In this document: one piece after another, positions 57,894 to 64,000 of the stretch
How the letters are laid out: the number at the start of each line of letters is the position of its first letter
Numbering within the stretch: position 1 is the stretch's first letter
Assembly (NCBI RefSeq): GCF_003700275.1
Contig: NZ_RBRE01000039.1
Span: 124,001-188,000, forward strand
From: Pseudomonas cichorii
Lineage (GTDB): Bacteria; Pseudomonadota; Gammaproteobacteria; Pseudomonadales; Pseudomonadaceae
Direction: 5' to 3'
Length of the DNA: 64,000 nt
Position numbers and translations under genes: made by a program
Notes under the pieces: model-generated
What the model saw: only the letters and a program-made list of their open reading frames with translations
Database searches by the model: none
Told to the model about the DNA's origin: nothing

Positions 57894-58679
57894 GTGATCG
57901 ACACTTTCAATAGAACCGGTCCGCTCATGGAAGCCAGTAGTTATCCGGCATGGGCGCAACAGTTAATCAAGGATTGCAGTGCCGCCAAGGCTCGCGTGGT
58001 CGAGCACGAGCTTTATCAGAGAATGCGTGATGGGCGCTTGAGCCCGCAGATCATGCGTCATTACCTGATCGGCGGTTGGCCGGTGGTCGAGCAGTTCGCC
58101 GTCTACATGGCCAAGAACCTGACCAAGACCCGCTTTGGCCGTCATCCAGGCGAAGACATGGCGCGCCGCTGGTTGATGCGCAATATTCGCGTCGAACTCA
58201 ATCATGCCGATTACTGGGTGAACTGGTGTGAAGCCCATGGCGTGAGTGTCGACGATCTGCATGCCCAGCGCGTGGCGCCTGAGCTGCATGCCTTGAGTCA
58301 TTGGTGCTGGCAGACCAGCTCCTCGGATTCCCTGGCCGTGGCCATGGCGGCCACCAACTACGCCATCGAGGGTGCCACTGGGGAGTGGGCGGCGGTTGTC
58401 TGTTCTCTGGATGTCTACGCCGAGGGCTTTCCTGCCGAGAACCGCAAGCGCGCCATGAAATGGCTGAAGATGCACGCTCAGTACGATGATGCGCATCCAT
58501 GGGAAGCGCTGGAGATCATTTGTACCCTGGCGGGCAACAACCCCAGTGTGCAGTTGCAGACCGAATTGCGTCAGGCAACCATCAAGAGTTACGACTATAT
58601 GTACCTGTTCCTGGAGAGTTGCCTGCAATTGGATGCAGCCAGATCTTCGCGGGAGCGGGTCGCCGAGGTTTCCGTTTAG
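57894..58679 (+). CDS. TenA/PqqC-like iron-containing redox-family protein
   Basis: 261 aa from GTG 57894, which has AGGGAG 8 bases upstream (ATG 57927 is an alternative). Helical, with HYLIGGWPVVEQFAVYMA, RRWLMRNIRVELNHADYWVNW (His-rich) and ATNYAIEGATGEWAAVVC, as in the TENA/THI-4/PQQC superfamily. Members include thiaminases, PqqC and diiron oxygenases; which this one is cannot be said. It follows rbdA by 23 bases and may share its transcript. Confidence 0.8.
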   Translation: MIDTFNRTGPLMEASSYPAWAQQLIKDCSAAKARVVEHELYQRMRDGRLSPQIMRHYLIGGWPVVEQFAVYMAKNLTKTRFGRHPGEDMARRWLMRNIRVELNHADYWVNWCEAHGVSVDDLHAQRVAPELHALSHWCWQTSSSDSLAVAMAATNYAIEGATGEWAAVVCSLDVYAEGFPAENRKRAMKWLKMHAQYDDAHPWEALEIICTLAGNNPSVQLQTELRQATIKSYDYMYLFLESCLQLDAARSSRERVAEVSV

Positions 58680-58690
58680 GTCGGGTCCCG

Positions 58691-58716
58691 GCCCGGATCC
58701 ACAAAGGCGTCCGGGC
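58691..58716. terminator. Possible weak bidirectional terminator
   Basis: GCCCGGA-N12-TCCGGGC, a 7-base stem, without a T run, between convergent genes. Confidence 0.4.
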
Positions 58717-59643
58717 CTAGCCTGCTACTGTCAGGCGATTGCGGCCTTCGCGCTTCGCGACATATAAAGCATTGTCGGCTCGGCGCAGCAGGCTGTCGGC
58801 GGACTCCGCCGGCAGCAGCGTCGAGCAGCCCAGGCTTATGGTGGTGCTCAGTACGCCATTACCCTCGCTGAATTGCAGTTCCAGCACTGCCTGGCGCAGG
58901 CGCTCACCGATCATTGCCGCACAATCGCGATCGGTATTGGAAAGCACGATCACAAACTCTTCGCCGCCATATCTGAATACCCGGTCTATGTTGCGCAATT
59001 GCGCCTTGATGGCCTGGGCAATTCTGCGCAGCACTTCGTCGCCGGTATTGTGGCCGTAGTTATCGTTGACGTTCTTGAAGTAATCGATATCCAGCATCAG
59101 CAGTGAAAGTGGCTGTTTGTTGCGATGCGATACTTCTATTTCCCGAAACAGGTTTTGATCCATCGCGATGCGATTGCCGGTGTTGGTCAGCGGGTCGCGC
59201 AGTGCACTTTGAGTGGCCATGCGATAAAGCAGGGCATTTTTCATGGGATAGAGCAGGCAGGTCATGAGTGATTCAAGCTCGCTCAATTCCTCTTCGCTGA
59301 AGGCGCTGGAGCGCTGGAACACCAGTGTGCCCATGCATTCGCTCTTGTGGCGCAGTGTGTAATGCGCGCTGTGCTCCGACTTTTCGCCCAGTTGCAGATG
59401 CAGGTCGCTGCCCGGATGTTCGTAGATCAGGGTAGATAGCGGTATGAGACGCTGAACCCCCTTGAAGAACATGCCGAGAATTTTTTCCGCTTCCAGACTG
59501 CGCTGAAGTTGCTGGCTCAGTTGCTTGTGGAGTGTAGGAAGATCGACAGGAGCAGGAGAGGCCGCTGGACGATTGCGAAAGCCCTGCCTTTGCAGTTTTG
59601 CGGCATCAAAATCAATTGTCTGGGGTAGGGTCGGAGAACTCAT
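58717..59643 (-). CDS. GGDEF diguanylate cyclase
   Basis: 308 aa, soluble. Helical N-terminal and sensor-like region (about 40-140), then GGDEF domain with LDIDYFKNVNDNYGHNTGDEV, active site GGEEF (226-230) and I-site RNID (217-220), at the canonical five residues upstream. Active catalytic and inhibitory sites imply a working cyclase with product feedback. It faces the TenA-like gene and sits close to rbdA. Confidence 0.92.
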   Translation of the reverse strand: MSSPTLPQTIDFDAAKLQRQGFRNRPAASPAPVDLPTLHKQLSQQLQRSLEAEKILGMFFKGVQRLIPLSTLIYEHPGSDLHLQLGEKSEHSAHYTLRHKSECMGTLVFQRSSAFSEEELSELESLMTCLLYPMKNALLYRMATQSALRDPLTNTGNRIAMDQNLFREIEVSHRNKQPLSLLMLDIDYFKNVNDNYGHNTGDEVLRRIAQAIKAQLRNIDRVFRYGGEEFVIVLSNTDRDCAAMIGERLRQAVLELQFSEGNGVLSTTISLGCSTLLPAESADSLLRRADNALYVAKREGRNRLTVAG

Positions 59644-59801
59644 GGCTTCACTCCTCTCGCATCGTTGTTGGTTTTTCAGGGTCAGAGCGAAAGTCGTGCC
59701 ATGTCCGAATTGTTTTTTAAGATATTGAAAATAAAGGATTATTTTTATTAATGAGAAGCGATAGTCATTTTTTAGACGATTATTTGACTTGGCGCTTGCA
59801 T

Positions 59802-59845
59802 AAAAAAACCTGCCGCGACGGATTTCCGTCAGGGCAGGTTTTTTT
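59802..59845. terminator. Bidirectional rho-independent terminator
   Basis: AAAAAAACCTGCC, then an inner GACGGA/TCCGTC, then GGCAGGTTTTTTT. Ends the mtaD-ubiG-mupP-yciK operon; the reverse face points at the DGC start side. Confidence 0.93.
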
Positions 59846-59856
59846 GTTGGCCGGGT

Positions 59857-60597
59857 TTATTGTGCGTTGAACGCCTGGCCGTTGATGCCGCTGCTGTCAG
59901 GGCCCATCAGGTACAGGTAGACCGGCATGATTTCCTCGGGTGTCGGGTTGTCCAGAGGGTTTTCCGCGGGATAGGCCTGGGCGCGCATGCTGGTGCGGGT
60001 GGCGCCTGGGTTGATGCTGTTGGCGCGGACTGGAGCAACCGTGTCCAGTTCATCGGCCAGGGTCTGCATCAGCCCTTCGGTGGCGAACTTCGATACGCCA
60101 TAGGCGCCCCAGTAGGCGCGGCCCTTGCGACCGACGCTGCTGGAGGTGAATACCACCGAGGCATCCGCAGACAGCTTGAGCAGTGGCAGCAGGGTGCTGG
60201 TGAGCATGAACATCGCATTGACGTTGATGTGCATGACCCGCATGAAGTTCTCGCCGGACAGCTGCTCCACGGGCGTACGCGGGCCGATGATCGATGCGTT
60301 GTGCAGCAGGCCGTCGAGATGACCGAACTCGGTTTCGATCATGGCGGCGAGTTCATCGTATTGATGGGGCAGGGCGGTTTCCAGATTGAATGGAATGACA
60401 ACCGGTTGAGGATGGCCTGCTGCTTCTATTTCGTCATACATCTGCGTCAGGTTGGCTTCGGTCTTGCCCAGCAGCAACACCGTGGCACCGTGGGCCGCGT
60501 AGGTCCTGGCTGCTGCAGCGCCTATGCCGCGACCTGCGCCGGTAACCAGAATCACCCGGTCCTTGAGCAGTTCAGGGCGAGCGGAGTAATCGAACAT
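59857..60597 (-). CDS. yciK: SDR oxidoreductase YciK
   Basis: 246 aa. Rossmann motif VTGAGRGIGAAAA, NAS and catalytic Ser-Tyr-Lys with YGVSK. Name follows the E. coli YciK family (similar length and DYSARPELLKDRVILVTGAG start); the substrate is unknown. Last gene of the operon, 42 bases after mupP. Confidence 0.88.
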   Translation of the reverse strand: MFDYSARPELLKDRVILVTGAGRGIGAAAARTYAAHGATVLLLGKTEANLTQMYDEIEAAGHPQPVVIPFNLETALPHQYDELAAMIETEFGHLDGLLHNASIIGPRTPVEQLSGENFMRVMHINVNAMFMLTSTLLPLLKLSADASVVFTSSSVGRKGRAYWGAYGVSKFATEGLMQTLADELDTVAPVRANSINPGATRTSMRAQAYPAENPLDNPTPEEIMPVYLYLMGPDSSGINGQAFNAQ

Positions 60598-60639
60598 GGA
60601 AAACCTCGGTAACGATTCAGTAAGACAGGATTGCCGCTG

Positions 60640-61311
60640 TCAGCAACTGCATAGCGCGTTATCCAGGACCTTGCGCAACTCCAGCGGATGATCCACCACG
60701 ACATCGGCGCCCCAGTGATCGGGGTTGTCGTTGGGGTGGATGTAGCCGTAACGCACGGCGGCAGTCCTGGTGCCTGCATCGCGCCCGGATTCGATATCGC
60801 GAAGATCGTCGCCGACGAACAGCACACTGGCCGGATCCAGGTCGAGCTGGCTGCAGGCCAGGATCAACGGCTCTGGGTGAGGTTTGCTGTAGGTCACGTG
60901 ATCGGGGCAGATCAGCAGCGCCGAACGTTCGGCGAGGCCAAGCTGCTCCATGATCGGTTGGGCGAAGCGTACCGGCTTGTTGGTGACAACGCCCCAGATC
61001 AGGCCGGATTTTTCGATGTCGGCCAGCAGTTCCGCCATGCCGTCGAAGAGTCGGCTGTGCACTGCGCAATCGCGCTGGTAACGCTCCAGAAACTCCAGGC
61101 GCAGGGACTCGAAGGCCGGATCGCTGGGTGACATGGCAAAGGTCGCTGCGACCATGGCTTTGGCGCCGCCCGAGATTTCATCGCGAATCAGCTTGTCCGC
61201 TACCGCCGGAAAACCGCGATCGGCCAGCATCGCCTGGGATATGGCGATGAAGTCCGGTGCGGTATCGAGCAATGTGCCGTCCATGTCGAATAGAACCGCT
61301 CTCAAGCGCAT
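60640..61311 (-). CDS. mupP: N-acetylmuramic acid 6-phosphate phosphatase MupP (HAD family)
   Basis: 223 aa. HAD motif [14 protein letters not shown], cap domain, [11 protein letters not shown] and [13 protein letters not shown]. In pseudomonads this phosphatase next to ubiG feeds the cell-wall recycling route that bypasses UDP-GlcNAc synthesis and confers intrinsic fosfomycin tolerance. A phosphoglycolate phosphatase (gph) annotation would be the alternative. Four bases from ubiG. Confidence 0.88.
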   Translation of the reverse strand: MRLRAVLFDMDGTLLDTAPDFIAISQAMLADRGFPAVADKLIRDEISGGAKAMVAATFAMSPSDPAFESLRLEFLERYQRDCAVHSRLFDGMAELLADIEKSGLIWGVVTNKPVRFAQPIMEQLGLAERSALLICPDHVTYSKPHPEPLILACSQLDLDPASVLFVGDDLRDIESGRDAGTRTAAVRYGYIHPNDNPDHWGADVVVDHPLELRKVLDNALCSC

Positions 61312-61314
61312 GGC

Positions 61315-62013
61315 TTAGGCCTCCCGCAGGGTCTGGATCATGTAGTTGACGTCGACGTCCTGCGCCAGCTTGTAGTGCTTGGTCAGCGGGTTGTAGGTCA
61401 GGCCGATGATGTCCTTGACCTGCAGGCCGGCATCGCGGCTCCAGGCGCCCAGTTCCGAAGGACGGATGAATTTCTTGAAGTCATGGGTACCGCGCGGCAG
61501 CAGGCCCATGATGTATTCGGCACCGATGATGGCGAACAGATAGGCCTTCGGGTTGCGGTTGATGGTGGAGAAGAACACCTGGCCGCCGGGCTTGACCATG
61601 CGATAGCAGGCGCGGATCACCGAGGACGGGTCCGGCACGTGTTCGAGCATTTCCAGGCAGGTCACTACATCGAACTGCTCGGGCATCTCTTCGGCCAGGT
61701 CTTCAGCGGTGATCTGCCGGTATTCGACATTCACGCCCGATTCGAGCTGATGCAACTGGGCTACGGCCAGCGGCGCTTCACCCATGTCGATACCGGTCAC
61801 GGTGGCGCCACGCTGGGCCATGGCTTCGCTGAGAATGCCGCCGCCGCAACCGACGTCGAGCACTTTCTTGCCTGCCAGGCCGGCCCGTTCGTCGATCCAG
61901 TTGACCCGCAGCGGATTGATATCGTGCAGCGGCTTGAACTCGCTTTCACGGTCCCACCAGCGATGTGCCAGTGCCTCGAATTTGGCGATTTCTGCGCGGT
62001 CGACGTTGCTCAT
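61315..62013 (-). CDS. ubiG: Ubiquinone biosynthesis O-methyltransferase UbiG
   Basis: 232 aa SAM methyltransferase acting at both O-methylation steps. Motif [17 protein letters not shown], then [12 protein letters not shown] and [17 protein letters not shown] 62013 ([15 protein letters not shown]) is the standard start, the longer frame is not. Confidence 0.95.
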   Translation of the reverse strand: MSNVDRAEIAKFEALAHRWWDRESEFKPLHDINPLRVNWIDERAGLAGKKVLDVGCGGGILSEAMAQRGATVTGIDMGEAPLAVAQLHQLESGVNVEYRQITAEDLAEEMPEQFDVVTCLEMLEHVPDPSSVIRACYRMVKPGGQVFFSTINRNPKAYLFAIIGAEYIMGLLPRGTHDFKKFIRPSELGAWSRDAGLQVKDIIGLTYNPLTKHYKLAQDVDVNYMIQTLREA

Positions 62014-62083
62014 GGGGCATACCTCTTGAACTTGAAATTCGTTTTCAGCATCCCGGCGATCAGCAGGCCGGGCCTCGATGTAT

Positions 62084-63415
62084 TCAGTGTGTAGCGCCGC
62101 CGATGCGCTGGCCCCAGGCAATCGCGGTTTCGCGCAGTGCCTGCTCGTCCATGCGGGTCAGGCGGCGGTTGTCGAGCAATTGCTTGCCGGCCACCCAGAC
62201 ATGGCTCACGCAATCGCGGCCGGTGGCGTATATAAGCTGTGACACCGGATCATAGATCGGTTGCTGTTCCAGCCTGGAAAGATCGAACGCGACCATGTCC
62301 GCCGCCTTGCCTATCTCCAGTGAGCCGGTCTCGGCCTGGATGCCCATGGCGCGTGCGCCGTTCAGGGTTGCCATGCGCAAGGCCCGATGTGCATCCAGGG
62401 CGGTTGCCGAACCTGCGACAGCCTTGGCCAGCAAGGCTGCGGTGCGGGTTTCGCCGAGCAGGTCCAGGTCATTGTTGCTGGCTGCACCATCGGTGCCCAC
62501 CGCCACGTTCACGCCAGCCTGCCACAGGCGCTCCACCGGACAGAAGCCGCTGGCCAGTTTCAGGTTGGATTCCGGGCAATGCAGTACGCTGGAGTTGCTT
62601 TCTACCAGCAAAGCCAGGTCGTCGTCGCTGATTTGCGTCATGTGTACGGCCTGGAAGCGCGGCCCGAGCATGCCCAGCCGGTTCAGGCGCGCCAATGGCC
62701 GCTCCTGGCGCTGCTCCAGGGATTGTTCCACCTCGAAGGCCGTTTCATGCACGTGCATCTGAATCATGGCGTCGAGTTCGTCGGCGATGACCCGGACCTT
62801 TTCCAGGTTTTCGTCGCTGACCGTGTAGGGCGCATGCGGGCCGAAGGCAATCTTGATCCGCGGGTGATGAATCAGGTCGTTGAACAGTTCGACCCCGATG
62901 TGCAGGGATTCGTCGGTGGTGCGCGCACCGGGAATCGGGAAGTCCAGCACCGGCACGGTGATCTGCGCACGAATCCCGCTGTTATGGGCGCGCTCGGCGG
63001 CCACCTTGGGATAGAAGTACATGTCCGAGAAACAGGTGATGCCGCCCTTGATCTGCTCGGCAATCGCCAGGTCCGTGCCATCGCGCACGAAGTCTTCGGT
63101 CACCCATTTGCTCTCGGCAGGCCAGATATGGTCCTGTAGCCAGGTCATCAGCGGCAGGTCATCGGCCAGACCGCGGAACAGGGTCATTGCCGCATGCCCG
63201 TGGGCATTTATCAGGCCGGGCGTGAGCAGCATGCCGGGCAGTTCCTGCACCTGCAGGGCGTTCTGTTTCAGTGCTTCGGCTCTGGGGCCGATGTAGACGA
63301 TGCAGCCATCGCGGATGCCCAGTCCGTGTTCCTTGAGTACCACGCCCGCAGGTTCGACCGGCACCAGCCAGCTGGGCAGGAGCAGAAGGTCGAGCGGTGC
63401 TGTAGCGTTCGGCAT
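62084..63415 (-). CDS. 5-methylthioadenosine/S-adenosylhomocysteine deaminase-type hydrolase
   Basis: 443 aa amidohydrolase (TRZ/ATZ-MtaD family). Metal site [14 protein letters not shown], later HVHETAFE and [15 protein letters not shown]. Its position upstream of ubiG and opposite mtnA suggests a role in methylthioadenosine or SAH turnover; the exact substrate (MTA, SAH, guanine) is not settled by the sequence. First gene of the operon. Confidence 0.88.
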   Translation of the reverse strand: MPNATAPLDLLLLPSWLVPVEPAGVVLKEHGLGIRDGCIVYIGPRAEALKQNALQVQELPGMLLTPGLINAHGHAAMTLFRGLADDLPLMTWLQDHIWPAESKWVTEDFVRDGTDLAIAEQIKGGITCFSDMYFYPKVAAERAHNSGIRAQITVPVLDFPIPGARTTDESLHIGVELFNDLIHHPRIKIAFGPHAPYTVSDENLEKVRVIADELDAMIQMHVHETAFEVEQSLEQRQERPLARLNRLGMLGPRFQAVHMTQISDDDLALLVESNSSVLHCPESNLKLASGFCPVERLWQAGVNVAVGTDGAASNNDLDLLGETRTAALLAKAVAGSATALDAHRALRMATLNGARAMGIQAETGSLEIGKAADMVAFDLSRLEQQPIYDPVSQLIYATGRDCVSHVWVAGKQLLDNRRLTRMDEQALRETAIAWGQRIGGATH

Positions 63416-63482
63416 GTCAAGGCTTCCAGAGCTTATTGCGGTAATGGCGAAGTATACCCGAGCACCTTCGCGGTCGGCTCGC

Positions 63483-63488
63483 TATAAT
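63483..63488 (+). promoter_or_regulatory. Possible -10 box for mtnA
   Basis: TATAAT at 63483-63488, 48 bases before the mtnA start, in the 120-base divergent gap. No convincing -35 was found at the normal distance. Confidence 0.45.
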
Positions 63489-63535
63489 CGTCCCCTTTTG
63501 ATTCCGGGCTTTGGGTTTTCGAGATGGAGTGGGTA

Positions 63536-64000
63536 ATGCGCGATCGGCTTTTGGCTGCAGAGAAAGTAAAGGCCATCGATTGGCGGGATGACACTCTGTA
63601 TCTTCTGGATCAGCGGGTGCTGCCCTTCGAGGAAACCTGGCTCGCCTACAGCAGTGCTGCGGCAGTGGCCGAGGCGATTCGTTCGATGGTGGTGCGCGGC
63701 GCGCCTGCCATCGGCATTGCGGCGGCTTATGGCGTCGTGCTGGGCGCCCGCGCCCGGTTTGCGGAAGGTGGTGACTGGAAGGCAGCGCTGGAGGCGGACT
63801 TTTCGCTGCTGGCGGATTCGCGTCCTACTGCCGTCAATCTGTTCTGGGCCTTGAACCGCATGCGCGAGCGCCTGCAACGGCTTAAAGAGAGTGATGATCC
63901 GCTGGTCGTTCTGGAAGCCGAAGCCGTCGCGATTCATCTGAGTGACCGTGAAGCCAACCTGACCATGGCGCAACTGGGTGCGGACCTGATTCGCAAGCAC
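63536..64000 (+). CDS. mtnA: S-methyl-5-thioribose-1-phosphate isomerase MtnA, 3'-truncated by the window
   Basis: 155 residues are visible; the frame runs off the window end. Begins [19 protein letters not shown], with [21 protein letters not shown] and [14 protein letters not shown], the MtnA signature region. Second enzyme of methionine salvage. ATG 63536 (GGAG at 63526) is chosen; ATG 63524 would add MEWV. Confidence 0.93.
   Translation, partial: MRDRLLAAEKVKAIDWRDDTLYLLDQRVLPFEETWLAYSSAAAVAEAIRSMVVRGAPAIGIAAAYGVVLGARARFAEGGDWKAALEADFSLLADSRPTAVNLFWALNRMRERLQRLKESDDPLVVLEAEAVAIHLSDREANLTMAQLGADLIRKH

Overview
The window is about 64 kb of chromosome from a fluorescent pseudomonad. The protein sequences and gene neighbourhoods (gacS next to ldhA and cysM; cysM-rlmD-relA-mazG; purM-purN; fumC-bolA-trhO-rbdA; ubiG-mupP-yciK) are typical of Pseudomonas. 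The GacS sequence and the REP-type repeats point to the P. syringae/P. cichorii side of the genus, but species was not determined. Both ends cut through genes: phoP on the left and mtnA on the right. Almost everything is core genome; I see no prophage, intact insertion sequence, CRISPR array, rRNA or tRNA.

Layout. 1-1.84 kb: phoP (partial)-phoQ. 2.2-3.5 kb: the C4-dicarboxylate transporter dctA behind a sigma-54 promoter with two upstream dyad elements. 3.6-10.5 kb: housekeeping genes (SprT-like protein, Yip1-type membrane protein, ttcA, a 3-methyladenine glycosylase, arsC-wrbA-DUF2069, a TlpA-like thioredoxin lipoprotein, a META lipoprotein, a D-lactate dehydrogenase). 10.6-19.8 kb: gacS, then cysM-rlmD, relA, mazG and a DUF2058 gene. 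19.8-28.5 kb: a 59-codon gene, DUF3108, purM-purN, DUF2066, an AI-2E family permease, hda, a sirtuin and two NlpC/P60 lipoproteins.

28.5-39.1 kb: a PQQ-type sugar dehydrogenase lipoprotein, then a cobalamin riboswitch and a tightly coupled ten-gene operon for late cobalamin synthesis (cobO, cobB, bluB, cobD, cobC, cobQ, cobP, cobT, alpha-ribazole phosphatase, cobS). It covers corrin adenosylation, side-chain amidation, aminopropanol attachment, synthesis and activation of dimethylbenzimidazole, and final assembly. 39.2-43.7 kb: an MFS permease, a secreted glutathione peroxidase, a FadL porin and two hypothetical genes. 43.7-44.6 kb holds no convincing gene but has a DnaA-box-like cluster just before rmuC. 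46-48.6 kb: a 40-codon gene, an acyl-carrier-like protein lacking the usual serine, a DTW-domain tRNA enzyme and an EamA exporter.

48.6-64 kb: fumC with a flavodoxin-fold oxidoreductase, DUF2059, bolA, trhO, a DsbA-family gene overlapping an ABC exporter, the c-di-GMP enzyme rbdA, a TenA/PqqC-like protein, a second diguanylate cyclase, and an operon mtaD-like-ubiG-mupP-yciK diverging from mtnA. The regulators (PhoPQ, GacS, RelA, two c-di-GMP enzymes) link envelope stress, secondary metabolism, stringent response and biofilm control. The most notable signals are small or non-coding: the dctA control region, a MITE-like palindrome, the DnaA-box cluster, uncatalogued small ORFs and the degenerate acyl carrier protein.
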